Below are positions 48,172-57,861 of a DNA stretch of 64,000 nt, piece by piece (within the stretch, counting starts at the first letter, position 1; each line of letters opens with the position of its first letter). The notes below the pieces were generated by a model. It was not told where the DNA came from and ran no database searches. It was given only the letters and a program-made list of their open reading frames with translations. Position numbers and translations under genes: made by a program. The DNA is from Cupriavidus laharis (GTDB lineage: Bacteria > Pseudomonadota > Gammaproteobacteria > Burkholderiales > Burkholderiaceae): the NCBI RefSeq assembly GCF_914271435.1, contig NZ_CAJZAI010000003.1:496001-560000 (forward strand). Direction: 5' to 3'.

Positions 48172-48363
48172 CAGCATCGCTATTATCGACCGCAGCAGCC
48201 AGCTTGATCGATGCGGTGTTGCCATGCGCTTTGTATGCGTATCGCGAAGGCGCTCGTCCGTCATGCGCACCGGGCTGTCAGCGGAATTAACCGCGATGTC
48301 GCCGGCTCCCCGCGCGCGCCCGTTCGGCACAATCCCTGCTCAGTCGCCCCTAAGGACAGCCCG

Positions 48364-49308
48364 ATGACCCCACGCCAGCTCCGGTACTTCGTCGCTATTG
48401 CAGAGACGGGAAGCATCTCCACCGCCTCGGCCTTGCTGCGCGTTGCGCAGCCCGCGCTCAGCCAGCATATTGCGGTGCTGGAAGCGGAGTTCGGCGTGGC
48501 GCTGCTAGAGCGGCATGCGCGCGGCGTGTCGCTAACGGCGGAGGGCAGGCGCCTTCAAGAGCGTGCCGGGTCGATACTGGCGCAACTGGAGGGGCTGCGC
48601 GACGAGGTGGTGGCGCCGTCGGGCAAGCCCCGCGGGTCGGTGCGGCTGTGCCTGGCCGGGTCGGTGGCGCAGCTGATCGCCGGGCCGCTTTATCGCTATG
48701 TCGAGGCGCATTACCCGGACGTGCGGCTGTTGCTGTCCAGCGCGCTGTCTAGTGAGGTACGCGTGGCAGTGGAAACCCGGCAGGTCGACCTTGCCCTGAT
48801 GCCGAATGCCTTCGAATTGCCCACCGCACAGTCGCGGCCGGTTTATGAAGAGAGCTTTTCGCTGTTCGGGCCGGCGACCGCGTTCGCCGATGGCGACGAG
48901 ACCATCCGCTTCGCCGCGATCGGCACTCGGCCGCTGGTGGCGCCGGACCGGGATCACGATCTGCGGCGGCTGATGGAGCGGACCGCCGTGACGCTGAACT
49001 GTCCTCTCAATGTCCGCTACGAGATCAATGATCCGGAGATGTGTTTTGCAATAGTGCAGGAGGGGTTGGCGTGCGCCATCCTGCCGGAGACTGCCGCGCT
49101 TGGGCGCCTGCGTGCAGACAAGCCTCTGGTGACGGCACGGCGCATCGTGGAGCCAGAGATCAAGCGGGTGCAGTCGATTGTGCGCGTGCCGTTGCGCCAG
49201 TTGACCGCGGCAACGGAGGCGGTCGAACGGTCGCTGGAGCAGGTGGTGCGGAATCTGTCCGTGCAACGGCTGCTGCCGGGCACGCTGGTGCAAGCGAACA
49301 AGATATAG
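48364..49308 (+). CDS. LysR family regulator
   Basis: A 314-residue LysR protein: helix-turn-helix MTPRQLRYFVAIAETGSIST, then ASALLRVAQPALSQHIAVLE, followed by an effector domain that resembles the nitrogen-assimilation (NAC/Cbl) branch. Its start codon is the ATG at 48364. It is 107 bp upstream of, and on the same strand as, the Bug receptor and sulfatase, which it probably regulates through the palindrome at 49319. Confidence 0.9.
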   Translation: MTPRQLRYFVAIAETGSISTASALLRVAQPALSQHIAVLEAEFGVALLERHARGVSLTAEGRRLQERAGSILAQLEGLRDEVVAPSGKPRGSVRLCLAGSVAQLIAGPLYRYVEAHYPDVRLLLSSALSSEVRVAVETRQVDLALMPNAFELPTAQSRPVYEESFSLFGPATAFADGDETIRFAAIGTRPLVAPDRDHDLRRLMERTAVTLNCPLNVRYEINDPEMCFAIVQEGLACAILPETAALGRLRADKPLVTARRIVEPEIKRVQSIVRVPLRQLTAATEAVERSLEQVVRNLSVQRLLPGTLVQANKI

Positions 49309-49318
49309 AAAAAATCTT

Positions 49319-49331
49319 ATGTCTCAGACAT
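49319..49331. promoter_or_regulatory. 13-bp perfect palindrome after the LysR gene
   Basis: ATGTCT-C-AGACAT lies in an AT-rich stretch between the LysR gene and the Bug receptor. A palindrome of this size in this place is a candidate operator for the LysR protein. Confidence 0.45.
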
Positions 49332-49415
49332 TTAAATAATATTTGTCCGACGTCCGGAAGCACCATACGCTAGCGAACAACAAGCACCCAGAAAGGTGCA
49401 CTTCAGGAGACAACG

Positions 49416-50390
49416 TTGCGCCCCCATCGCAGACAATTCCTCGCGACCGCCGTCGCCAGCAGCGCCTGCGCGCTGGCCGGGCCACTTGCTCGCGCCAGCA
49501 ACGGCCAGGTCATCCGGATCGTGGTCGGCTTCACTGCCGGCGGTGCGGTCGATGTGGTGGCTCGTGCGCTGGCAGAAGGCATGCGCGCCTCTGGCTACAC
49601 CGCTGTGGTCGAGAACAAGGCCGGCGCCTCGGGCCAGCTTGCCAGCGACGCAGTGGCCGCGGTGCCGGCCGACGGCGCCACGCTTCTGTTCACGCCTGCC
49701 ACAAGCCTCACGCTCTATCCCCATACGGCCAAGGACCTGCGCACGCAGGTCAAGGACTTCATCGCGCTTGGCAGCGCCTGCGAATTTGACTTTGGCATGG
49801 CAGTGGCGCAAAGCTGCCCGGCCAGGACACTCAAGGACTTCCTGGCGGTGGCCAAACGCGACAGCCGGTTCGGCGCCTATGGCACGCCAGGCACCGGCAC
49901 CGCGATGCATTTCCTCGGCGCGATGCTGGCCAAGGCCTCGGGCGTGCCGCTCACGCATATTCCCTACAAGGGCGGCTCGGCGGCAATGACCGACGCCATC
50001 GGCGGCACGGTGCCGTCGCTGATCACCACACTGCCCAACCTGGTGCCGGCACATGAGTCCGGCAAGCTGCGCATCCTGGCATCGACCGCCGACAAGCGTG
50101 CGCCCGATCTGCCCGAGGTGCCGACCTTTGCCGAACTTGGCTTTCCGGGGCTGTCCATCACGGACTACTTCGCTGTGTTCGCCCGTACCGGCACCCCGCC
50201 AGACGCGAGTGCGAAGCTGAGCGCAGCAGTGGCTGCTTCGGCGACGCGTCCAGCGTTCATAGCGACACTGCAGAAGTTGGGCTACCGCCCGAACGACATT
50301 AGCGTCGACGCGCTGCGTGCGCGCATCGCCAGGGACCAGGCCCGCTGGGCATCGATCGTGAAGTCCAGCGGCTATACGCGGGACGCCTGA
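49416..50390 (+). CDS. Bug-type tricarboxylate-transporter receptor
   Basis: A 324-residue periplasmic receptor with an exported N-terminus (RRQFLATAVASSACALAGPL, Tat-like), then IRIVVGFTAGGAVDVVARAL and YKGGSAAMTDAIGG, the hallmarks of the Bug (TctC) family that bind small carboxylates. A TTG start at 49416 follows AGGAG. No TctA/TctB permease gene lies near. It precedes a sulfatase by 18 bp, so its ligand may be the sulfatase substrate or product. Confidence 0.88.
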   Translation: MRPHRRQFLATAVASSACALAGPLARASNGQVIRIVVGFTAGGAVDVVARALAEGMRASGYTAVVENKAGASGQLASDAVAAVPADGATLLFTPATSLTLYPHTAKDLRTQVKDFIALGSACEFDFGMAVAQSCPARTLKDFLAVAKRDSRFGAYGTPGTGTAMHFLGAMLAKASGVPLTHIPYKGGSAAMTDAIGGTVPSLITTLPNLVPAHESGKLRILASTADKRAPDLPEVPTFAELGFPGLSITDYFAVFARTGTPPDASAKLSAAVAASATRPAFIATLQKLGYRPNDISVDALRARIARDQARWASIVKSSGYTRDA

Positions 50391-50408
50391 AAATCTGGAA
50401 ACCCATTC

Positions 50409-51917
50409 ATGCCGCAACGCCGAAACGTCATCGTCATCATGTCGGACGAGCACAACCCCGCCTACATGGGCTGCTCGGGCCATCCTTTCATCCAGACACC
50501 CAACCTCGACAGGCTTGCCGCCGGTGGCGTGCGCTATGCCAACGCCTATACGCCCAGCCCTATCTGCGTGCCGGCCCGGGCTGCCTTTGCCACCGGGCTG
50601 CGCGTGCACCAGACCGGCCACTGGGACAACGCCTTGCCCTATACCGGCACGCCGCGCGGCTGGGGCCACGTGCTGCAGGATCAGGGTGTGCGCGTGGAAA
50701 GCATCGGCAAGCTGCACTACCGTTCCGAGGATGATCCCAACGGCTTCGACCGCGAGCACATCCCGATGCACGTGGTGGGCGGCTACGGCATGGTGTGGGC
50801 GTCGATCCGCGACCCGTACATCCAGCGAGAAGGCGCCAAGCGCATGCTGGGCGAAACCGTGGGCGCGGGCGAGTCGCCCTATACCGCCTATGACCGCTCG
50901 GTGACGCAGACCGCCATCGAATGGCTGGAGGGCGCGGCGCAGGACGATCGGCCCTTCGTGCTGTACGTGGGGCTGGTCGCGCCGCATTTCCCGCTCATCG
51001 CCCCGCCGGAATTCTTCAACCTGTACCGGCCGGAACAGATCCCGCCGGCCAAGCTGCATCCTTCCACCGGCTATGCGCGGCACCCGTGGGTGCAAGCCTA
51101 CGCGGCCTTCGAGCGCAGCGAGGAACGATTCGCCAGCGAAGCCGAGCGGGCCGATGCCTTCCTGGCCTACTACGGCCTATGCAGTTTCCTTGACCACAGC
51201 GTCGGCCAGATCATGACCGCCGTGGAGGCATTGGGCCTGGGCGACTCCACCCATATCGTCTACACCTCGGATCACGGCGACAATGTGGGTGCGCGCGGGC
51301 TGTGGGGCAAGTCGACCCTATACCAGGAGAGCGTGAGCGTGCCGATGATCCTGGCGGGCCCCGGCGTGAAGCCCGGGGTTTGCGAAACGCCGGTCGACCT
51401 GCTCGACTTGTTCCCGACCATCCTGCAAGGGGCTGGTATCGATGCCGGGCCGGAAATGGGGCAGCGTCCCGGCCGCTCGCTGTTCGAGTTGGCCGAAGCG
51501 CCCGCCGATCCGGAGCGGCCCATCCTCAGTGAATACCATGCCGCCGGCAGCAACACTGCGGGCTTCATGTTGCGCAAGGGGCGCTGGAAGTATCACCATT
51601 ACGTCCGCTTCGAGCCGGAGCTTTTCGACCTGGAAACCGATCCCGAGGAAACGCGAAATCTCGCCGCGGACCCCGTCCATGCTGGCGCACTGGTGCGGAT
51701 GCGCGCGGCGCTGTACCAGATATGCGATCCGGAGGCGCTCGATGTGCGCGCCAAGGCGGATCAGCTTGCGCTGGTGGAACGCGTCGGGGGCACGGAAGTG
51801 GCATCCGGTATTGGCGCCACCGGCGCCACCCCGGTGCCGGTCACTGGCAACGGCATCTGTGTGGCGCCGGCGACGAACGACACCATCGATTCGCAAAGCC
51901 ACAGATTTCGTAGTTGA
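50409..51917 (+). CDS. Sulfatase (choline-sulfatase-like branch)
   Basis: A 502-residue sulfatase with metal ligands in NVIVIMSDEHNP, the formylglycine motif CVPAR at Cys 53, GKLHYRSEDDPNGFDRE and YTSDHGDNVGARGLWGKST. It lacks a signal peptide, so it acts in the cytoplasm, unlike the large arylsulfatase. The last 25 residues look unlike the family, so the 3' end may be altered. It belongs with the Bug receptor before it. Bases 51918-52190 after it hold no gene that I can support. Confidence 0.9.
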   Translation: MPQRRNVIVIMSDEHNPAYMGCSGHPFIQTPNLDRLAAGGVRYANAYTPSPICVPARAAFATGLRVHQTGHWDNALPYTGTPRGWGHVLQDQGVRVESIGKLHYRSEDDPNGFDREHIPMHVVGGYGMVWASIRDPYIQREGAKRMLGETVGAGESPYTAYDRSVTQTAIEWLEGAAQDDRPFVLYVGLVAPHFPLIAPPEFFNLYRPEQIPPAKLHPSTGYARHPWVQAYAAFERSEERFASEAERADAFLAYYGLCSFLDHSVGQIMTAVEALGLGDSTHIVYTSDHGDNVGARGLWGKSTLYQESVSVPMILAGPGVKPGVCETPVDLLDLFPTILQGAGIDAGPEMGQRPGRSLFELAEAPADPERPILSEYHAAGSNTAGFMLRKGRWKYHHYVRFEPELFDLETDPEETRNLAADPVHAGALVRMRAALYQICDPEALDVRAKADQLALVERVGGTEVASGIGATGATPVPVTGNGICVAPATNDTIDSQSHRFRS

Positions 51918-52190
51918 AGGGTATTGGCCAGAAAGCATTCGTCTATGCACTTTCGCACGTCTGGCGTGGGAATCTTCATCCGGAATTCGACCGGTCACCT
52001 ATATTGAGCCTTAGCCGCATGACAAGGGAATCAATCAGTGCGCCATGTTGCGAGAGTGCGAATGAAAATTCCCGGCTGTTGCGAGTCGGCGGTCTCTCAC
52101 CGTAGCACTAGCGAATGCCCCACAGAGCAACCGTGGTCACTCTCCCAGGCTTATTGCATTGCGCCAGAACATGGCTGTCTCCCCGGAACA

Positions 52191-53060
52191 ATGAAATCTA
52201 GCGACCATCGGAAACCGAATCGAGGTAGAGAGCAACGGCGCTCTCCGGTGTGGGAGACTGGCAAGCTAAGCGGATTGTCTCGACGCAAAGTCATCTGGGG
52301 TGCGTTATGCATGGGCGCATGCGCAGCCATCGGCGGTGGGGTGTCGCTCATCCTCGCCAGCCGGAGCCCCGGTCACCCGCGGGCCGTTGAAGGCGACGGG
52401 GTGGACGGACCGGAAGGCATGGTCTGGATCCCCGGCGGCGTTTTCCTGATGGGGAGCAACCACAAACTAGCCCAGCGTAACGAGCGCCCGGTGCACAAGG
52501 TACGCGTGCATGGCCTCTGGATGGATAGCACGCACGTCACCAACGTCCAATTCGCCAAGTTCATTCAGGCGACGGGTTACGTGACAACTGCGGAACGTAA
52601 GCCGGACTGGGAAACGCTACGTGTGCAGCTTCCTCCCGGCACCCCGATGCCGCCCGAAAGTGTGTTGGTACCCGGTGCGATGGTATTTGTCGGCACGGAT
52701 CGACCGGTGTCTCTGGACGATTACGCCCAGTGGTGGGCCTACGTTCCGGGGGCAAACTGGCGCCACCCGCAGGGACCGCAGAGCACCATAGAGGGCAAGG
52801 AGCACCATCCGGTCGTGCAGGTTTCATATGAAGACGTGCTCGCTTATGCAAAGTGGGTGGGCAAGCGACTGCCGACAGAAGCGGAGTGGGAATTTGCTGC
52901 CCGAGGCGGGCTCGAGCAAGCGACCTACGTCTGGGGTGACACGCTTACTCCGCAGGGCAAGGCAATGGCAAACATCTGGGAAGGCAAGCAGGAGCGCTTC
53001 CCGGTAGTCAGCCCGAAGGCCGGGGGTGCAACCGGCACATCGCCAGCGAGAACATTCCCG
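52191..53060 (+). pseudogene. Second formylglycine-generating enzyme, truncated
   Basis: The first 290 codons of an FGE closely related to the intact one: an N-terminal helix (RRKVIWGALCMGACAAIGGG), MVWIPGGVFLMGSNHKLAQR, RLPTEAEWEFAARGG. After GATGTSPARTFP the frame enters foreign sequence and stops at 53177. The C-terminal part with both catalytic cysteines is missing, so it cannot be active. It uses more A/T at third positions than the intact paralogue. The ATG at 52191 is the likely original start. Confidence 0.88.
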
Positions 53061-54097
53061 CGCGCGGCGAGATCCGGCATCAGTACCACCATTCGGTGGA
53101 TATTGTCCCGACGATCCTGGAGATTGCTGGGCTGGAGATGCCAAAGGTCTACCACGGCGTGGAGCAGTATCCGCTGAGCGGTGTCTCGATGCGCTACACC
53201 TTCGACGCCAAACCGGATGGCCCGACGAAGAAGCACCGCCAATATTACGAGCTCTTTGGCACGCGTGGCCTATGGGAGGATGGCTGGAAAGTCTCGTCGG
53301 TTCACTCACCGCTGGCAGGGAAGGGCCATTTCGACCAGGACGCGTGGGAGCTGTATCACGTGGATGTCGACCGGGCCGAATCGAAGGACCTTTCCAAGGA
53401 AAATCCTGAAAAGCTCCAGGCGCTGGTCAAGGCATGGTTCGAAGAGGCCGACAAGAACCACGTGCTGCCGCTCGACGACCGGACGCCGCTTGAGATCCTC
53501 GCATTGGAACGGCCATCGGAAGAGCCGGCGCACGAACGCTATATTTACTATCCCGATACGGCGCCAACACCCGAGTCGGTGGCGGTCAACGTCCGAAACC
53601 GCTCGTACAAGATACTTGGGAACATTGAGGTGACCGATCCCAATGCGTCGGGTGTGATCTTCGCTCACGGATCGCGCTTCGGTGGGCACACGCTGTTCCT
53701 GAAAAACAGGAAACTCCATTACGTCTACAACTTTCTTGGCATCAAGCCCGAGCAGCACCTGGTCTCGAAGATCGACGTGAAACCAGGCAAGCATACCGTC
53801 GGCCTCGAGTTCATCCGGGAAAAGGCTGGAGAGCACGGCGAATCGGTCGGCAAGGCGAAGCTTTACATCGATGATCAGGTTGTCGCGGAAGGTCCGATGA
53901 AGACGCAGGCTGGCAAATTCACCCTCAGTGGGGACGGCCTGTGTGTTGGCTACGACAGCGGCGATGCGGTAAGCCAGGAATACAAGTCACCCGCCAGGTT
54001 CAAGGGTGGAAAGATCTTCGGTGTCGCTGTCACCGTGGAGAAGGCCCAATACGAGGATCTTGAGAAGGAAGCAAAGCGGCTCCTAATGAGGGAGTAG
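53051..54097 (+). pseudogene. Second arylsulfatase, C-terminal part only
   Basis: The frame from NIPARGEIRHQYHHSVDIVP to the stop at 54097 (349 codons) is the C-terminal part of a large arylsulfatase related to that at 43485, beginning where that protein has GGVRSQFHHVIDIEPTILD. The first 450 or so residues, with the metal site and C-x-P-x-R, are gone. The join to the truncated FGE gene is at 53052-53060. Confidence 0.88.
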
Positions 54098-54139
54098 TGC
54101 TACCGCCCTTTCCACGCGCGCAAGAAGACAGGGAAAGTC

Positions 54140-55810
54140 ATGCATACCAAGCGAGACACGATCGGGTCTGCCTCGGACGCCTGCAACCCCACGCGGCGCG
54201 AATTTCTGGCGCTGGGCGCTAGCGCTGCAGCGCTTGGCGCCCTGGGGTGGTCCCGATACCTCGGTGCCCAGCCACGAGATGCATGGAACGGGGGCCAGTT
54301 GATGCACCTCATTCCTGCCGCAAGCCACGAACGATTCCTGATCAAGGCGTCGTTCAAGGGGCCGCTTCAGGCAGCGCCGCACCTTTCGGTCGATGGCAGA
54401 CTTTTCGACGGTGTGCAAACCGACCCCGAAGGACGTTTCTGGCGTTTCGATGCGACATCGCTCAGGCCAGGAACGCAGTATGAGCTGCGGATCGTGGACG
54501 CCGGCGGCGGACCACTCTGCGACGCATGGCCACTGAAGACCTTTCCGGCGCCGGACGCCGCGCCCGGCCGGATGCGCATCCTGGCCTATACCTGTGCCGG
54601 TGGTTACGACGGCCAACCACTGGTGGAAGGGCAGACGACCTGGCTGGACATGGGGGCGCGACGCCGGCTGCTGGCGCGCGGCATGTCGTTCCGTCCCGAC
54701 GTGGTGATCGCTAACGGCGATCACATTTACTGGGACCAATTGACCTGGCTGAACAAGGGGCTAGAGTTTGCGAAACACGTGCGGGAGCGGTTCTGGGACA
54801 AGTTCGGCGGCCCATTGGATCTTTCGGTGCCGATGCTGCATCCGAGGAACCGCCCGATCTTCCTTGGCGTCTGCGACTACCAGATTCCGGGCCTCTATGG
54901 CACGACGTTGCGATCGACCCCGGCCTTTTTCCTCACCGACGACCATGACAACTTCGAGAACGACGAGTTCGACGCGGCGGTAGCGGCGTTACCCCCGGAC
55001 ACGTACGGCACCCTCGGCGCTGAGCAAACGCAGCGTCTGTATTACCCAGAATTCCTGCCCGATAAGAACCGGCCCGAATGGCTTCCCGGCGGCGAAAAGG
55101 CCGGCGCGCCGGCAGGCACGAACATCTGCTTCGGTACGTTGCGTTACGGGAAACTGCTGGAAGTCGTGCTATACGATTGCCGACGCTATCTTGACCAGAA
55201 AGGGATACACGCCAAAGTTATCCCGCAATGGGTGGAAGACTGGGTGATTGCGCGGACCCGGGCGGAGGACACTGTCCATTTCATGCACTGTCCGTCGCTG
55301 CCATTTGGCTACTCCTCCGGCAAGCTGGGGGACTGGTATCCCGACACCCTCGATGAAAAGATAGGCAAGCTTGTGTTGTACCGGCCAAAGGCCGGGTGGC
55401 AGCGCGGCTGGCTCGCACAGCATCAGCGCCTGATCGCGGCGCTGGCGGCGCAAAACAAGCGCCAGCCGGTCATCATTCAGGGCGATTTTCATGCCTCATC
55501 CGCCGGCAAGATCGTGCGCTCGGGTGAACTCTCGCTCGCACATCCCGTGCATGCCATTCTGACCGGCACCCTGGGCACGGGCGACATGGCGTTCCCGTCC
55601 TCATTCCGGAAAATGGAATCGTCCCCATCGCAACTGGTAAGCATGGATGAAGCGCTCAGGCCCACCGAGAAGAACGGCTTTACGGTCATCGATGTCACCC
55701 CGGACAGGCTGCGATTCTCAATGTTCCTGTGGCGTCCGCCTCAACCCCTCGAACAGATAGATACGATGAGGCCTGCGCTGGTGTATGAAGTGCCACGCAA
55801 GGATTCGTGA
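54140..55810 (+). CDS. Tat-exported PhoD-like metallophosphoesterase
   Basis: A 556-residue protein with a twin-arginine signal (NPTRREFLALGASAAALGAL), an N-terminal beta-domain, then the PhoD-type catalytic part: IANGDHIYWDQLTW, FFLTDDHDNFENDEFD, VIIQGDFHASSAG. PhoD enzymes split phosphodiesters in the periplasm or outside the cell with iron and calcium. It is 42 bp after the sulfatase remnant, so it may once have been co-transcribed with the sulfatase genes. The substrate is unknown. Confidence 0.88.
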   Translation: MHTKRDTIGSASDACNPTRREFLALGASAAALGALGWSRYLGAQPRDAWNGGQLMHLIPAASHERFLIKASFKGPLQAAPHLSVDGRLFDGVQTDPEGRFWRFDATSLRPGTQYELRIVDAGGGPLCDAWPLKTFPAPDAAPGRMRILAYTCAGGYDGQPLVEGQTTWLDMGARRRLLARGMSFRPDVVIANGDHIYWDQLTWLNKGLEFAKHVRERFWDKFGGPLDLSVPMLHPRNRPIFLGVCDYQIPGLYGTTLRSTPAFFLTDDHDNFENDEFDAAVAALPPDTYGTLGAEQTQRLYYPEFLPDKNRPEWLPGGEKAGAPAGTNICFGTLRYGKLLEVVLYDCRRYLDQKGIHAKVIPQWVEDWVIARTRAEDTVHFMHCPSLPFGYSSGKLGDWYPDTLDEKIGKLVLYRPKAGWQRGWLAQHQRLIAALAAQNKRQPVIIQGDFHASSAGKIVRSGELSLAHPVHAILTGTLGTGDMAFPSSFRKMESSPSQLVSMDEALRPTEKNGFTVIDVTPDRLRFSMFLWRPPQPLEQIDTMRPALVYEVPRKDS

Positions 55811-55824
55811 TGCAGAGAGAGTCT

Positions 55825-55971
55825 CAAAATTGCGGCGTCGCTCGTCCGCGCGTGCGCACCGGCCAGAGCATGGGTGCACATCCGGCCGTACTGTCTGAGC
55901 ATGCCGCTATCCCAGTCCTCAATGACGGCCGATATCTTCATGTCGTGCAACTGCCGGATGTAGAAGTCCCG
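55825..55971 (-). pseudogene. DUF2252 protein fragment
   Basis: The minus-strand frame reads RDFYIRQLHDMKISAVIEDW, then DSGMLRQYGRMCTHALAGAH and ARTSDAA. This is the C-terminal region of DUF2252 proteins (typical RDYYVRQLRDMK and AHARSGD). No other part of the gene is present. Confidence 0.65.
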
Positions 55972-55999
55972 GCCGACCTCCACCCGCAGACTGCAAACT

Positions 56000-56374
56000 T
56001 CAGCCAATCGCCACTTTCAAAACCTCCGTCAGCCAATCGCTGAAGGCCAGGAGTCGGCGCGACAGGTGTCGGCGATGCGGATAGACCAGTTGGACCGAGA
56101 TCGATGGTACTGGCCACGCTTGCAGCACCTCGACCAACTCGCCCGCCGCCAAGTGCTCCTTGACGTCGAAAGCCGGAATCTGGATCAACCCCAGCCCGGC
56201 CAGGCAACTGGCGATGTAAGTCTCGGCGTTGTTCACCACCACCATGCCATCCATCTGCAAGGTCCGAGGCGACCCGTGCTCCATCCACTCCCAGGGTACG
56301 ACGCGGCCGATTGTGGGGGAAGCGTAGTTCACGGCGTGATGCCTGGGCAGATCGGCAGGCGACCTGGGCACGCC
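56000..56374 (-). pseudogene. LysR regulator, C-terminal fragment
   Basis: The minus-strand frame gives GVPRSPADLPRHHAVNYASP, VVVNNAETYIASCLAGLGLI and LVYPHRRHLSRRLLAFSDWL, the second half of a LysR effector domain. It ends abruptly at 56374, where a plus-strand SDR fragment starts, so the DNA-binding half was lost by rearrangement. Confidence 0.85.
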
Positions 56375-56574
56375 CGATGGACACGCCGTTCTTCCATGGT
56401 CAGGAGAGCACCGACGCACAGGCTTATCACAAGACCGCCGCGGCGTTGTCTCCGTTCAGCAAGACCGGGCTGACCGACATCGAGGACGTAGTGCCCTTCA
56501 TTCGCCATCTGGTGAGCGACGGCTGGTGGATCACCGGGCAGACCATCCTGATCAACGGCGGGTACACGACGTAG
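56374..56574 (+). pseudogene. SDR dehydrogenase, C-terminal fragment
   Basis: PMDTPFFHGQESTDAQAYHK, then DIEDVVPFIRHLVSDGWWIT and GQTILINGGYTT form the C-terminal part of a short-chain dehydrogenase (GQTILINGG is its usual end). The NAD loop and active site are missing. It abuts the LysR fragment at 56374. Bases 56575-56780 hold a 29-codon frame (56648-56737) that I do not recognise. Confidence 0.85.
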
Positions 56575-56780
56575 TAAGCCGGACGCCGTGATGCCCCGCT
56601 TCTGACGGAAGAGGCGGCCGGCGATCCTGTTTGAGAAGTCCCTTGCAATGAACCGCTACCAGCCGCAGCTCGATGCGCAGCGCCAGCTCTTCCTCACGGA
56701 TGTGACCAACCGCCGGCTGGCGGCTGGGCCAGCTTGACCGTATCTGGCTGAGCCACATGGCAGCGCCTCCGGTGGCGGCG

Positions 56781-57779
56781 TCAGTCCAGCGTGACCCCGG
56801 TATCGGCGGTCAGCTTCAGCACCACCGGCAAGTAGGCCGTGTAAGCGCTTGCGGCCTCGGACGGGGTATTGCCGACGGGCTCGGCGCCCATGTCCTCGAT
56901 CCGCTTCGAAAAAGCCGGGCTTTTCACCAGCGCGCTGACTTCGCGCCCCAGGCGGTCGATGATGGGCTGGGGCGTCCTGGCCGGCGCCATCAGCGTGATC
57001 GGCCCGGTCAGCCGGTAGGCATCGTCGGGATAGCCGGCCTCGGCAAAGGTGGGCACATCGGGCAGTGACCTGGCGCGGCGCGGTCCGGTCACGGCCAGCG
57101 GTCGCAGCCTGCCACCAGCGAAGTGCTGCTGCAGCGCGGTGACCGAGCCCACCGTGACGTTGACCTGGCCGGCCAGCAGGTCGGTCACCATCGGCCCCTC
57201 GCCACGATAGGGCACGTGCAGGATGTCGACGCCATACTTTTTGGCCATGTAGGTCTGGATGGTATGCGGCTGGGTGCCTGGGCCCCAGGAGCCCATGCGC
57301 AGCTTGCCGGGTTCCTTCTTGGCGTAGTCGATCAGCTCGGCCACGGTCCTGGCGGGGACGGCGGCATTGACCGCCAGCACCGTGCGCGCGGTGGCGATGT
57401 CTGAAATCGGGCGCAGGTCGGTGCGCGGATCGTAGGGCAGCTTCTTGTACAGCGCCAGGTTCGACGTGATCGGACCGGGAATGGTCAGCAGCAGGGTATA
57501 GCCGTCGGGCGCCGCCTTGACCGCCTGGTCCGTGCCGATGATGCCGCCCGCGCCGCCCTTGTTCTCGACCACGATGGTCTGGCCCAGCTGCTTGCCGAGA
57601 CCCTCCGCCAGCGCGCGCGCCAGCGTGTCGGTCAGGCCGCCTGCCGGGTAGGCCACCAGCAGCCGCACGGGCTTGGCCGGGTAAGCATCCTCGGCGCTTG
57701 CGCCAAATGGCTGCAGGCACAGGGCCGCGGCGGTGATCAGCACGGCACGCCGCCCGCGGACAAGGGTGCGGTTTTTCAT
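56781..57779 (-). CDS. Bug-type tricarboxylate-transporter receptor
   Basis: A 332-residue periplasmic receptor with a signal peptide (RRAVLITAAALCLQPFGASA), PVRLLVAYPAGGLTDTLARA and VENKGGAGGIIGTDQAVKAA, typical of Bug proteins. It is divergent from the IclR regulator and has the palindromic operator 83 bp before its ATG. No TctA/TctB genes are near. Confidence 0.92.
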   Translation of the reverse strand: MKNRTLVRGRRAVLITAAALCLQPFGASAEDAYPAKPVRLLVAYPAGGLTDTLARALAEGLGKQLGQTIVVENKGGAGGIIGTDQAVKAAPDGYTLLLTIPGPITSNLALYKKLPYDPRTDLRPISDIATARTVLAVNAAVPARTVAELIDYAKKEPGKLRMGSWGPGTQPHTIQTYMAKKYGVDILHVPYRGEGPMVTDLLAGQVNVTVGSVTALQQHFAGGRLRPLAVTGPRRARSLPDVPTFAEAGYPDDAYRLTGPITLMAPARTPQPIIDRLGREVSALVKSPAFSKRIEDMGAEPVGNTPSEAASAYTAYLPVVLKLTADTGVTLD

Positions 57780-57861
57780 GTCTTGTCTCCTTTTCGAATC
57801 TGTGTCCGATGCCGGAGAACCTTATGGGGGGCACGCGGGAGGGGTCAATACGATGGCCTAT

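Noticed and set aside
52038-53177. 379-codon single gene
   Set aside because: The first 51 codons do not resemble FGE and the last 39 are sulfatase DNA in the wrong frame; it is a deletion chimera.
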